Assembly (NCBI GenBank): GCA_002343445.1
Contig: DDSP01000043.1
Span: 1-36,871, forward strand
Length of the DNA: 36,871 nucleotides
Reading direction: 5' to 3'
Source of the DNA: Chthonomonas sp. UBA2387
GTDB lineage: Bacteria; Armatimonadota; Fimbriimonadia; Fimbriimonadales; Fimbriimonadaceae
Every line of letters starts with the position of its first letter. The first letter of the stretch is position 1. The notes beneath the pieces were generated by a model. The model was given only the letters and a program-made list of their open reading frames with translations. It searched no databases and was not told the DNA's origin. A program made the translations under genes and the position numbers. Shown here piece by piece: positions 8,251 to 16,290 of this stretch.

Positions 8251-8268
8251 CATAAATTTGCGGTTCTA

Positions 8269-8307
8269 GGCGCAAAAAAGAGCCCGTCCGCTTGCGCAGA
8301 CGGGCTC
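8269..8307 (-). terminator. Intrinsic terminator of the prepilin operon
   Basis: On the minus strand a nine-base stem, GAGCCCGTC with GACGGGCTC (8280-8288 and 8299-8307), encloses a ten-base loop and is followed by a run of T residues. It begins about 30 bases after the stop codon of the small lipoprotein gene and closes the two-gene prepilin unit. Confidence 0.85.
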
Positions 8308-8336
8308 CTTTCGCCCACCAAGGCGATATGGGGGGA

Positions 8337-8564
8337 CTAGCCCCCGCCTTTCTCGGGTGGCGGAGCGGCGGCAGGACCGCCACCTTGGTCGCCGCCAGCG
8401 GCGGGACCCCCGCCCAACTTGGACGATTCCTCGGGAGTCAGTTCGCGCGTCAGGTTGTTCTTCAGCGTTTCCTGATCCTGCTTGCTGAGTTCTTGCTTCT
8501 CATTGCACCCGCCAAGGGCGAGCGCGAGAGCAACCATCGCCAGAAGCGCAACGACGTGCTTCAT
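8337..8564 (-). CDS. Small lipoprotein downstream of the prepilin gene
   Basis: 75 aa. The signal sequence MKHVVALLAMVALALALGGC ends in a good lipobox (ALGGC), so the mature protein should be a lipid-anchored peptide of about 56 residues. The middle is a charged helix (NEKQELSKQDQETLKNNL followed by TRELTPEESSKLG) and the tail is Gly/Pro/Ala-rich and probably disordered. The start ATG shares one base with the prepilin stop (TGATG), so translation should be coupled. Small Gly-rich lipoproteins next to prepilin-like genes seem common in this phylum, but I know of no function. A strong terminator follows. Confidence 0.8.
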   Translation of the reverse strand: MKHVVALLAMVALALALGGCNEKQELSKQDQETLKNNLTRELTPEESSKLGGGPAAGGDQGGGPAAAPPPEKGGG

Positions 8565-9499
8565 CAGCCTCGCGGACCCGCAGCGTATTCCAGCCAGCGG
8601 TTGCCAGTCGTGCCGACGGCCTTGCTGTGCAGTTCGCGCCACTTGCGGACTCGGGCGTGTCCGTCGGCATAGACGCCGATGTTGGACCCATCCGGCCACT
8701 CCTGCAGCGAAGCCACCGAGGTCGGGTAGATGCCCGCCTTGGCACCTCCGGCGCTGGATCGGGTTCGAGCTGCGGGACCCGTCAGCATGTTCATGTTGCC
8801 GTAGAGGTTGAACGCGCCGTCTCCCCACCAGCGGAAGCACTCGTCGGGATTCCAGTTCTGGTGCCACATCATGTCGTAGTGGTTGGCCTGGGTGACCATC
8901 AACGACTTGGACGGATTGGCCAACTGGGAGTTGCTGTAGGACGGCATGCCGCCGGAGATCGCGGCGCCGTGGCCGACCCATCCCCAGAAGGACCAGTTGC
9001 CCGTGTTGCCGCCGACTCGCTCGACCCAGACGCCGCCGACGCCGTCCCAGTACCAGACTTCGCCGCCGGTGATCTCGTTTCGCGTTCGCGAGTTGTAGAC
9101 GCCGAAGCCGCACGTGGTGGCGGAGCACCATTCAGAAGCCTCGCGGCGCGGGGGCATGGCCCACTGGCTGTTGAGGATGAACGGGTTGTCGGTGATCTTG
9201 GCCGGACCGAAGGGGTCCATGATCATGTCGACCGTTTTGTAGTAGGGCAAGGTGAGGACTGCGAACGACGGCTGGCTCCACCACTCGTTGGTGGAGTAGC
9301 CCGCCACTGGGGCGAGGATGTCGTCGTAGTCGGCCGAGTAGAGGATGACGCCGAGGCCCAACTGCTTGGCGTTGGAGAGGATGACGGCTTGTTTCGCCGC
9401 CGTCTTCGCCTGCGCGTACACGGGGAAGAGCATGGCCGCAAGAATGGCGATGATGGCAATGACCACCAGAAGTTCGATGAGGGTAAAGGCTCGCTTCAT
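8564..9499 (-). CDS. Type IV prepilin-like (H-X9-DG type) protein
   Basis: 311-aa pseudopilin-like protein. Its N-terminus MKRAFTLIELLVVIAII is a class III signal: a short basic leader, cleavage before Phe with Ala in place of the usual Gly at -1, Glu at +5, and a hydrophobic helix. The following block (QAKTAAKQA and SNAKQLGLGVILYSADYDD) and the C-terminal GVYADGHARVRKW place it in the DUF1559/H-X9-DG related group abundant in Armatimonadota and Planctomycetota. Such proteins are probably processed by a prepilin peptidase and may form surface filaments or secretion pseudopili. The ATG at 9499 is chosen because it gives the correct leader; the upstream in-frame ATG at 9535 would add 12 residues before the leader. 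Initiation appears to use a hairpin-bridged Shine-Dalgarno site. The stop overlaps the next gene start. Confidence 0.92.
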   Translation of the reverse strand: MKRAFTLIELLVVIAIIAILAAMLFPVYAQAKTAAKQAVILSNAKQLGLGVILYSADYDDILAPVAGYSTNEWWSQPSFAVLTLPYYKTVDMIMDPFGPAKITDNPFILNSQWAMPPRREASEWCSATTCGFGVYNSRTRNEITGGEVWYWDGVGGVWVERVGGNTGNWSFWGWVGHGAAISGGMPSYSNSQLANPSKSLMVTQANHYDMMWHQNWNPDECFRWWGDGAFNLYGNMNMLTGPAARTRSSAGGAKAGIYPTSVASLQEWPDGSNIGVYADGHARVRKWRELHSKAVGTTGNRWLEYAAGPRG

Positions 9500-9531
9500 T
9501 GACTTAGCCGAGACGCACTCGGCTGACCTCC
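9500..9531 (-). promoter_or_regulatory. Hairpin-bridged ribosome binding site of the prepilin gene
   Basis: On the minus strand a consensus Shine-Dalgarno GGAGGTC (9525-9531) lies 25 bases from the ATG at 9499, too far to work linearly. Immediately after it comes a perfect seven-base stem, AGCCGAG with CTCGGCT (9518-9524 and 9506-9512), around a five-base loop. Six bases (AAGTCA) then lead to the ATG. If the hairpin forms, the effective spacing is about seven bases, which is ideal. Confidence 0.6.
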
Positions 9532-9646
9532 GCATCCATTGTCATTGAAGTTGGCCCAGATTCCAAGAAAAGATCGCGGAACTTTTCATAAAAGTGACCC
9601 CTTCCTGAACGGATTCGGGATTTGGTATGGTCGTCAACCGTTTTGG

Positions 9647-10627
9647 TCACCATGTGTCGCCGCGGAACCGGAGTCCAGCGGATCGGCGAAGGGCATCCAG
9701 CGTCGCCATGTTCCCCAGGGTGTCCGCTTTGGTCATCGTTGGCGACTCCTTTTGGTCAAGGTATTGGGCGACGACAGCCGCCTGATGGCCCCATAGGTCC
9801 GCGGGACCGTCCACCTGAACGGGCTCTGGCTGGCCACCTCGGCGGTGCAGCACAGCGGGTTCGCCGCAGAACCACGGGCTGGGGACCTCGATGCGTCCCT
9901 CGTCGCCGTAGACGACCGCTTGGTTCCGCAGATCGAGGTGGATGGCGGTTTGGAAGGACGCTCGAAGGCCGGAGGGGAACTCGAGCAACCCAGCCCCGAC
10001 CGCGTCATAGCCTGCAGACGTAATCTCGCAGGTGTACTCGGCCCGAGTGGGCTCGCAACCGGCGATCAGGCGGGAGAACGAGACGGGGTAGCTGCCGACA
10101 TCCATCAACGCGCCGCCGCCAAGTTCGCCGACGGTGCGGAAGTTGGTCCACTCGCGGCCCGCCTGGAAGCCGAAACTCGCCTCGACCATACGGGGCGTTC
10201 CGATGGCTCCTTCCCGAACGAGTTCGGCGACGCGCCGGGTCAGCGGGTGCGAACGGTACATCCAGGCTTCCATGAAGAACACGCCGCAGCGTTCGACCTC
10301 GGCCAGGGCGCTCCGTGCCTCTTCTGCGTTCAGCGTGAACGGCTTTTCGCAAAGGACGGCCTTGCCGGCTTGGGCGCACCAGATGGTGGCTTCGGCGTGC
10401 ACATGGTGTGGCAGGCCGATGTAGACGGCGTCCACACCCGGATGGGCGAGGGCTTCGGCGTACGAACCGTAACCGGTGCCACCGAATTCGTTGCAGAACG
10501 CCGCGGCACGTTCGGCGTCGCGGGAGCCGACGGAAACGAGGTTGCCGCTGTCGCATGCGCGGATGCCGGCGGCGAACTTGCGCGAGATGCTGCCGGGGCC
10601 CAAGATCGCCCAGTTCAATTTGGTCAT
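9647..10627 (-). CDS. Gfo/Idh/MocA family oxidoreductase
   Basis: 326-aa NAD(P)-dependent dehydrogenase of the Gfo/Idh/MocA family, probably acting on a sugar or polyol. The N-terminal Rossmann domain starts LNWAILGPGSISRKFA (Gly motif), continues with VGSRD for cofactor selection, and has VYIGLPHHVHAE and the hallmark CEKPF at about residue 97. The C-terminal alpha/beta domain begins near EAWMYRSHPL and contains GGGALMDVGSYPVSFSRLI, with the conserved Asp and Tyr or His positions of the active site. The start ATG at 10627 gives a standard N-terminus and has AAGGT just upstream. It is divergent from the signal peptidase gene across 179 bases. The substrate cannot be told from sequence. Confidence 0.92.
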   Translation of the reverse strand: MTKLNWAILGPGSISRKFAAGIRACDSGNLVSVGSRDAERAAAFCNEFGGTGYGSYAEALAHPGVDAVYIGLPHHVHAEATIWCAQAGKAVLCEKPFTLNAEEARSALAEVERCGVFFMEAWMYRSHPLTRRVAELVREGAIGTPRMVEASFGFQAGREWTNFRTVGELGGGALMDVGSYPVSFSRLIAGCEPTRAEYTCEITSAGYDAVGAGLLEFPSGLRASFQTAIHLDLRNQAVVYGDEGRIEVPSPWFCGEPAVLHRRGGQPEPVQVDGPADLWGHQAAVVAQYLDQKESPTMTKADTLGNMATLDALRRSAGLRFRGDTW

Positions 10628-10806
10628 CGGGACCTTCGATTCAAGGCGACGGACCGGATTCCTTCAGACGATGGGCCTTTCGCTGGAGCTTGGCGATCCA
10701 AGCACGATTGCCGGAGTTTGACCTGATACGACCGAGACCTTGACTTTCTCCGTGAGGATGTGCGCAATCGCTCGCCGATCACCAAGTTACAGGCCGGAGT
10801 ACGGCG

Positions 10807-11241
10807 ATGAAGATACATGGACGCAAACGATATGGCTTCGCACTTTGGATGATGGGCATGGCTGCCGTCGTCGGGGTTTCTGCGCTGGTGCGCCAGATCG
10901 CCCACCCGGTCGTCGTGCAGGGACAATCCATGGAGCCCACGTTCACGGATGGCCAGCGCCTTTGGGTGACCGAAGCGTATTGGCTGTTTGGCGGCCTCAA
11001 AGCGAACGACGTCGTGCTCGTGCGGAGCCCCGAAGACGGGGACGTGCTGATCAAGCGTGTGTACGGCTTGCCGGGGCAGGAGTTGGAATGGGACGCCCCG
11101 ACCTTGAGGCAAGTGGGCAAACGCCGGTTCGTGCCTTCGAACGCGATCTTCATCGTGGGAGACAATCCTGAGGTCTCCGTGGACAGCCGTGACTTCGGGC
11201 CGGTGCCGCTCAACCACGTGATCGGCAAAGTTCTTCAGTAG
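10807..11241 (+). CDS. Signal peptidase I (short form)
   Basis: Type I signal peptidase that removes signal peptides from exported proteins; 144 aa, short for the family. One N-terminal membrane segment (about residues 11-29) is followed by the catalytic periplasmic part. The serine box GQSMEPTFTDGQ holds the nucleophile, IKRVYGLPGQ holds the general-base Lys, and GDNPEVSVDSRDFGPV is the conserved box E. All catalytic boxes are present despite the small size, as in minimal Gram-positive-like forms. The start ATG has GGAG seven bases upstream. It is followed after 30 bases by a lipoprotein gene with its own -10 element. TTGACT occurs at 10740-10745 in the divergent upstream region, without a good -10. 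Confidence 0.92.
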   Translation: MKIHGRKRYGFALWMMGMAAVVGVSALVRQIAHPVVVQGQSMEPTFTDGQRLWVTEAYWLFGGLKANDVVLVRSPEDGDVLIKRVYGLPGQELEWDAPTLRQVGKRRFVPSNAIFIVGDNPEVSVDSRDFGPVPLNHVIGKVLQ

Positions 11242-11259
11242 CCGAGGGTCCGGCTGGTC

Positions 11260-11265
11260 TAGAAT
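11260..11265 (+). promoter_or_regulatory. -10 element of a probable leaderless lipoprotein gene
   Basis: TAGAAT, six bases, then the ATG at 11272. There is no Shine-Dalgarno site in the six-base gap. No good -35 is seen. Confidence 0.6.
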
Positions 11266-11271
11266 AGCGGT

Positions 11272-11718
11272 ATGGACAAGCGCTTGCCCATCCTCGCCGC
11301 CTTCGCCCTGTTCGTCGCCGCCGGTTGCGACATGGGCATGGACGACACTGCCAAGCCCGCCGCGAAGACCGACGCTTCGGTGCCCGACAAGCCCAAGAGC
11401 GAAGGGATGGTGACCACGCCCTCGGCCGACGATCAAGCCAAGCTCGACGACCTGACGGCCAAGCAGGAAGCCGCCGCGAAGGCCATGGAGGCCGAAGCGA
11501 CGGACGCCACGAAGAAGGCCTTCGTCGAGACCTCGATGGAATTGGCCAACTACCTGACCTTCGACGCGCCGCTCGCGCCTCGCGAGAAGTACCGCCCCGC
11601 GCTCAAGCTCTACAACAAGGTGCTCGAAATCGAGCCTGACAACGAGAAGGCGAAGGAGACCAAGAAGGTCATCGAGGACATCTACGCCAGCATGGGCATG
11701 CCCGTGCCGCAGGACTGA
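11272..11718 (+). CDS. Lipoprotein with a TPR-like C-terminus
   Basis: 148 aa. The signal peptide PILAAFALFVAAGC ends in a clear lipobox, so the mature protein is probably lipid anchored. After a disordered Ala/Lys/Asp-rich linker (to about residue 60) there are helical segments. The last, YRPALKLYNKVLEIEPDNEK, matches a single tetratricopeptide helix pair. I know of no function; a scaffold or assembly role is possible but unproven. The start follows a -10-like TAGAAT by six bases, indicating a leaderless message. The next gene starts three bases after the stop, so the two form an operon. Confidence 0.75.
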   Translation: MDKRLPILAAFALFVAAGCDMGMDDTAKPAAKTDASVPDKPKSEGMVTTPSADDQAKLDDLTAKQEAAAKAMEAEATDATKKAFVETSMELANYLTFDAPLAPREKYRPALKLYNKVLEIEPDNEKAKETKKVIEDIYASMGMPVPQD

Positions 11719-11721
11719 CGC

Positions 11722-13587
11722 GTGTCTGAAGCGCCGGCCCCGGTATCGGTGCATCCAAAGCCTCGGGCCAAGGATCGCATCGAGTACCCGTACGTTCGGA
11801 ACATGGCGTGGCTGTGCGTCGTGCTCACCTTCGTGCCGTCCGGGTTCGGTTTGTTGACGGCTTCGATCGGCTCCACGTTCGTCGGCAATCCGTTCGCGTT
11901 CGACGACCACATGGTGTATGCCGCATGGATGCGGCAGGGCATGGAGGGCCGGTTGCTCATGGACAACCGGTTCGCCGTGGAGGCCCAACCGGGCCTGACG
12001 GTCCACCTCTACTTCTTCCTGCTCGGTTTGATCGCCAAGTTGGTCGGGGTGGCATGGTCTTCGGCGCTGGCCCAGGCGGCGTTCACGTTCGCGTTCGTGT
12101 GGCTGGTGTACGGGCTGATCCGGCGGGTCACGCAAGACATCTTCATCATCAAGGTGGCGATGGGGCTCGTCTGCTTCGGCGGCGGGCTCGGGTACCTGGT
12201 TTGGCACACCTACGGACGCGAGATCGTTGCTGGCGCCTCGCCTTTGAAGGGTTTGATGGGCGGTCGTTTGCCCGTGGACGTTTGGCAGCCCGAGGCGTTC
12301 GTGTTCCCCTCGATGCTGACCAACGGCCTGTTCATGGTCAGCCTTTGCCTGATCTTGGCGGTGTTCAACGCGGTCTTGGATGCCAGGGAGAATTGGAACG
12401 CGGCGGGCGTGGGTGCTGCTTGTCTGGCCGTGCTGATGAACATCCACAGCTACGACGTCTTGCTCATCGGCTTGGTCATGGTGGCGTTTGTGGGAGGGCT
12501 GGCGGCCACGAAGGTTCTGACGGGGCCTTGGTTGCTTCGGGGCGGGGTGATCGCGCTTGGGGCGTTGCCCCCGGCCTTGTGGTTCTTGCACGTGTTGAAG
12601 CAAGACGAGGTCTTCCGGGCGCGCGCTGCGACCGAGACCTATTCGGCGACGTTCAACCAGTTGTTTTGGGGCTTTGCCCCGTTGTTCGTGTTGGGCATCG
12701 TGGGGCTGTACTCGATTCCGAAAGAGGATGGCGCGACTCCTCGCCTGCGCCAGGCGGCCATGGGCGCGGGAGCGTTCCTGCTGGCGCTGTTGCTCGCCTC
12801 GGGCAAGGACCCCGGCGCGTATTGGCTTTCGATGGGCCCTTGGGTGGCCGTTTACGCCGTCGCGGTTGCGGTGGCGTTGGGTGGTGCGGGCAAGAACCCC
12901 GCTCTGAACTTGATCTTGGCTTGGGCTCTCGTGGGGTTGGTCGCGCCTTACTTTCCACAGCTGTTCCAACGCAAGCTGCTGATGGGTCTGAGCATCCCGT
13001 GGGCCATTCTGGCGGCGTATGGTTTGGCGGCCTTGGTGCGACCCTTGGAGGACCGGGGCACGCGCAACCTGGTCACCGTGCTCGCCATCGTCGTGGTGTG
13101 CGGTTCTTCGATGCGTTGGGTGGAGCGCCAGTTCAGCCTGATCCGGCGCAACGTATCCAACACCACCGTGCACGCGCCGTACATCAGTTCCGATGTGTCG
13201 CGCATCGTGGACTACCTGAACGGCATTCCCGGGCGCAAGGTGGTGTTGGCGATACCTGGCGTTCCCAACCCCGTGCCGAATACGCCGGATGCGTTCAACA
13301 CGCCGTACATTCCGGACCTGAACCCCGTGATCAGCGGCTTGTCGGGTGCCTACAGCTACGCGGGCCACTGGAGCGAGACCCCGGACTACTTGAAGAAACG
13401 CGACCGGGCCCTGATGCTCTTCTTGCCCGACACTCCGATGGAGGTCCGCCGCCGCATCCTTGAGGAGAGCGGAGCGGATTACGTCGTGGCCCCGATTCCC
13501 GAGGCGTTTCCCGATTTGGCGGACGTGACGAGCCTGGGGCAGGTCGTGTTGGACGGGACGCAGTTCAGGCTCATTCGGGTTCGCTGA
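11722..13587 (+). CDS. Multi-spanning membrane protein, possible GT-C glycosyltransferase
   Basis: 621 aa with about ten to eleven hydrophobic segments between residues 25 and 460, then a soluble C-terminal domain. After the first membrane segment comes a loop with adjacent acidic residues, NPFAFDDHMVYAAW. This resembles the first extracytoplasmic loop of GT-C fold glycosyltransferases, which use lipid-linked sugars, so a role in cell-surface glycan assembly is possible. I could not see a family signature that proves it. The C-terminal part (PYISSDVSRIVDYLNGIPG onward) looks like the soluble domain that often follows such channels. The start is GTG at 11722 with AGGA seven bases upstream, within the end of the previous gene. 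Confidence 0.6.
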   Translation: MSEAPAPVSVHPKPRAKDRIEYPYVRNMAWLCVVLTFVPSGFGLLTASIGSTFVGNPFAFDDHMVYAAWMRQGMEGRLLMDNRFAVEAQPGLTVHLYFFLLGLIAKLVGVAWSSALAQAAFTFAFVWLVYGLIRRVTQDIFIIKVAMGLVCFGGGLGYLVWHTYGREIVAGASPLKGLMGGRLPVDVWQPEAFVFPSMLTNGLFMVSLCLILAVFNAVLDARENWNAAGVGAACLAVLMNIHSYDVLLIGLVMVAFVGGLAATKVLTGPWLLRGGVIALGALPPALWFLHVLKQDEVFRARAATETYSATFNQLFWGFAPLFVLGIVGLYSIPKEDGATPRLRQAAMGAGAFLLALLLASGKDPGAYWLSMGPWVAVYAVAVAVALGGAGKNPALNLILAWALVGLVAPYFPQLFQRKLLMGLSIPWAILAAYGLAALVRPLEDRGTRNLVTVLAIVVVCGSSMRWVERQFSLIRRNVSNTTVHAPYISSDVSRIVDYLNGIPGRKVVLAIPGVPNPVPNTPDAFNTPYIPDLNPVISGLSGAYSYAGHWSETPDYLKKRDRALMLFLPDTPMEVRRRILEESGADYVVAPIPEAFPDLADVTSLGQVVLDGTQFRLIRVR

Positions 13588-13617
13588 AATTGATCGTGCA
13601 GTTTTGGCGAAGCATGT

Positions 13618-13623
13618 TATAAA
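13618..13623 (+). promoter_or_regulatory. -10 element of a probable leaderless propeller-protein gene
   Basis: TATAAA, seven bases, then the GTG at 13631. This element also helps to select the GTG over the upstream in-frame TTG at 13604. Confidence 0.6.
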
Positions 13624-13630
13624 TGCGTAT

Positions 13631-15010
13631 GTGACCTGGCTCGCACTCATTGCCTTGCTGCCTGTTGGTGTATCTCAACCCGATGACGACCCGTTCGCCT
13701 ACACCGGACGCATCGCCCAGTACACTTCGGATCGGGCGGTCGTGGCTCCAGCGAGCGGAGGCATCGGGTTCAGCGTGACGATCGATGCGGCGGGCAAGGT
13801 CGCTCCAGAGGCCAAGTTCGCCCTGAGCAAGCCCTCGTGGAAGGGCGAAGGCTCGCTGGCCCTCACGGGCATGGCTTACGCGGGCGGGTCTCTGAGCGGC
13901 AGTTTTCAGATCGCCAACGCGACACCCACCGTCTTGGAGGGCATCCGCGTGGATTGGGTGGACCTCGTGGAGCGCTACAAGGGCAAGGATGCCGAAGGCA
14001 AGGAGGTCATCCTCTCCCGCAGCAAGGCTTTGACGAGCGATGGCCCGTGGATGACGGCCGACCTGCAGCCGAAGCAGTCGTCCCATGTGCAAGCGTTCAA
14101 GGCGTCCGGGATCGTGATTGCCCCGGAGACGGTGGACGTGACCCTTCGTGGCTCCGTAAGTGGTTTGGCCCTGATCGGGCACCTGAACATCAGCGGCAGC
14201 GAGGACCTGTTCGCCCTCGACTTCGATGGGCGCGGGCGGCTGTATGTGACGAGCAACGCCAACGGCGCGATCTATCGCATGAATCCGGACGGTTCCGGGC
14301 TCAGCACCTTCGCCACGCTTCCAGGCGGCAGCATCAGCATCGCCGTGAACCGGTCGTCCGGCGAGGTGATCGCGCACAGTTGGAACGCCGATCGCCTGTT
14401 CCGGTTTTCGGCCACGGGCCAAGACGCCGAGGGGCTGATGCAAGACGACGAGGTGCCTGGTCTCGGCGGATGGGCTTGGAGCGGCCGGTACGCGCGCGAC
14501 GGCAGCCTGTTCTGCGTCTTTGGCGGAACGCTCAGCAAGATGGCGGGCAAGAAGCCCGCGTTCGTGTTGGAGGGCGTTGGAGCGTTCAAGTTTGAAGAGG
14601 CGCTCTTCTACGACTTCGGTCCCGACGGCACCATCTGGATCGGGATGGGGAGCACGGTGTTCCGCGTGCCCGCCGACGGCAAGGGAGGCACGCGACCGAT
14701 CATCGGGCCGAGCCTGAAGCTGGGCAACGTGGCGGGCATCACAGCCCTGCGGTGCGACGCCGCGGGCAACGTGTATGTCGCCGAACGCCAGGACGCCGAG
14801 CACTACGCGCGCATCTCGGTGTTCGACAGCCAGGGGCGTTTTATCCGTACATTCGGTCGGGGAGACTCGAAACCGCCGGGTGAAGACGAGGAGATTCGGA
14901 CCGGTCAGATCCATACCCAAGTCCGTTCTATGGCATTTGGACCCGACGGTCGGCTTTACTATTCTCACGGCCACCTCGATCAACCCATCGTCGTCTTCGA
15001 ACCCTTCTGA
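13631..15010 (+). CDS. Exported NHL/SMP-30-like beta-propeller protein
   Basis: 459 aa. The N-terminus TWLALIALLPVGVSQPDDD is a short signal peptide. Residues 20-190 look like beta-sandwich strands. From about residue 195, blades of an NHL or SMP-30-like propeller can be followed: LFALDFDGRGRLYVTSNANG, IYRMNPDGSG, AGNVYVAERQD, ISVFDSQGRFIRTFGRGD and MAFGPDGRLYYSHG. Such propellers bind ligands or, in some families, hydrolyse lactones; no catalytic metal site is obvious, so enzyme activity should not be assumed. The start is GTG at 13631: upstream in-frame TTG codons would put a polar stretch before the signal peptide, and a -10-like TATAAA ends seven bases before the GTG. The next gene starts 16 bases after the stop. 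Confidence 0.75.
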   Translation: MTWLALIALLPVGVSQPDDDPFAYTGRIAQYTSDRAVVAPASGGIGFSVTIDAAGKVAPEAKFALSKPSWKGEGSLALTGMAYAGGSLSGSFQIANATPTVLEGIRVDWVDLVERYKGKDAEGKEVILSRSKALTSDGPWMTADLQPKQSSHVQAFKASGIVIAPETVDVTLRGSVSGLALIGHLNISGSEDLFALDFDGRGRLYVTSNANGAIYRMNPDGSGLSTFATLPGGSISIAVNRSSGEVIAHSWNADRLFRFSATGQDAEGLMQDDEVPGLGGWAWSGRYARDGSLFCVFGGTLSKMAGKKPAFVLEGVGAFKFEEALFYDFGPDGTIWIGMGSTVFRVPADGKGGTRPIIGPSLKLGNVAGITALRCDAAGNVYVAERQDAEHYARISVFDSQGRFIRTFGRGDSKPPGEDEEIRTGQIHTQVRSMAFGPDGRLYYSHGHLDQPIVVFEPF

Positions 15011-15026
15011 CGCTCCCCGTGGCGAC

Positions 15027-16283
15027 GTGCTCGTCGTGGGCGGCGGCGCTGCTGGCATCGTTGCGGCTTGGCGGGCGGCGTCTCTGGGCGCGCGCGTGAT
15101 CCTGCTGGAGAAGACCCCTCGGCTGGGCACCAAGATCTCGATCTCCGGTGGCGGCAAGTGCAACATCACGCACGAGGGGACCATCGAAGACGTGTTGAAG
15201 GGCTTTCGTCGTGACGAAGCGCGGTTCTTGCGTCCGGCGATGTACCGGTGGACCAATCGGCAGATGGTGGACTTGTTGGTCGCACGGGGACTGAAGGTCT
15301 ATACGCGCCCCGATGGTCGGATTTTTCCCGTGGACCAAACGGCCAAGGACGTGGTGGCGATTCTGGCAAGTCTGCTGGAGGAGGTCGGCGTGGACGTGCG
15401 GGTGCGAACGCCCGTGACGGGGTTGGTCCTCGAGAGCGGCAGGGCCGCTGGTGTGCGCGTGGGGGAGGACGCCTTTTTGGCGCCTCGCGTGGTGGTGAGC
15501 ACGGGCGGCTCTTCGTATCCGAACTCGGGCACCACGGGCGACGGCTGGAGATGGGCGAGGGAAGCGGGCCACACCATCGTCCCCGTGCGTGCGGCGCTCG
15601 CCCCGATCTATCTGAAGACCACCGAGGACTGGGCCGAACTGAGCGGTGTGGCGCTGCGCGACGTGGTCTTGAAGGCGCGGGTTCAGGGCCGCGAAGCGGA
15701 CCGATGGCGCGGCGATTTGCTCTTTACGCATCAGGGCCTTTCCGGGCCCTGCGCTTTGGAAGTGAGCCGGGTGGTTGCAGAGCGAATGATTGCCGAGGAA
15801 ATCACCTTGGCCGTGGACTTGATCCCGGACCAGCCTAGCGATAGGTTCGCCGAATCGTTGCACGCGCAAGCAATGGCCGCGCCGAAGCGCGGCGCGCGGA
15901 GCCTCATCGAGAGCCTGTTGCCCGAGCGGCTGCACGACCGGCTGCTGGCCGACGCGCGCCTGCCGGAGGCGCCTGTGGGGCAGTTGGGGCGCAAGGCGAT
16001 CAACCGCTTGGCGGAGACGCTCAAGGCGTGGCCGCTCGCCACGGTGCGGACGGTGCCGCTGGAGAAAGGCGAGGTGGTCGCGGGAGGCGTCTCGCTGGCT
16101 GAAGTGGACCCGCACTCGATGCGCTCGCTCCATTGCGAAGGGCTGTTCCTGTGCGGCGAAGTGCTGGACGTCGCGGGACGGGTGGGCGGCTACAACCTGC
16201 AGGCGGCTTGGAGCACGGGCTTCGTGGCGGGCGAGACCGCTGCGAAGGAGACCGTCGAAATCGGGACGGCCCGTTCGTCATAG
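15027..16283 (+). CDS. HI0933/BaiN-family flavoprotein
   Basis: NAD(P)/FAD-dependent oxidoreductase of the HI0933 family, 418 aa, cytoplasmic; cellular role poorly known. The N-terminal VVGGGAAGIVAAW is the FAD Rossmann motif. The family signatures SGGGKCNITH, GRIFP, STGGSSYPNSGTTGDGW and FTHQGLSGPCALEVS are all present, and the C-terminal CGEVLDVAGRVGGYNLQAAW is the second FAD-contact block. The start is uncertain: GTG at 15027 gives the expected N-terminus just before the FAD motif but has no ribosome binding site. An in-frame TTG at 14937 would add 30 residues and overlap the previous gene. The stop codon overlaps the -10-like element of the next gene. Confidence 0.9.
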   Translation: MLVVGGGAAGIVAAWRAASLGARVILLEKTPRLGTKISISGGGKCNITHEGTIEDVLKGFRRDEARFLRPAMYRWTNRQMVDLLVARGLKVYTRPDGRIFPVDQTAKDVVAILASLLEEVGVDVRVRTPVTGLVLESGRAAGVRVGEDAFLAPRVVVSTGGSSYPNSGTTGDGWRWAREAGHTIVPVRAALAPIYLKTTEDWAELSGVALRDVVLKARVQGREADRWRGDLLFTHQGLSGPCALEVSRVVAERMIAEEITLAVDLIPDQPSDRFAESLHAQAMAAPKRGARSLIESLLPERLHDRLLADARLPEAPVGQLGRKAINRLAETLKAWPLATVRTVPLEKGEVVAGGVSLAEVDPHSMRSLHCEGLFLCGEVLDVAGRVGGYNLQAAWSTGFVAGETAAKETVEIGTARSS

Positions 16284-16284
16284 T
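16279..16284 (+). promoter_or_regulatory. -10 element of a probable leaderless SRPBCC gene
   Basis: CATAGT overlaps the stop codon of the upstream flavoprotein gene and is followed by six bases and the ATG at 16291. There is no Shine-Dalgarno site in the gap. Confidence 0.5.
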
Positions 16285-16290
16285 GGCCGT

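Noticed and set aside
9500..9535. ATG at 9535 as the prepilin start
   Set aside because: It would add 12 residues before the class III leader and has no ribosome binding site; the leader requires the start at 9499.
10624..13650. A 1008-aa minus-strand open frame opposite the signal peptidase, lipoprotein and membrane protein genes
   Set aside because: It is a GC-rich shadow: low-complexity His/Arg/Gln-rich protein with no motif, fully antisense to well-supported genes.
14937..15026. TTG 14937 as the HI0933 flavoprotein start
   Set aside because: It adds 30 Ser/Thr-rich residues before the FAD motif that look like a frame shadow of the upstream gene; kept only as an alternative.
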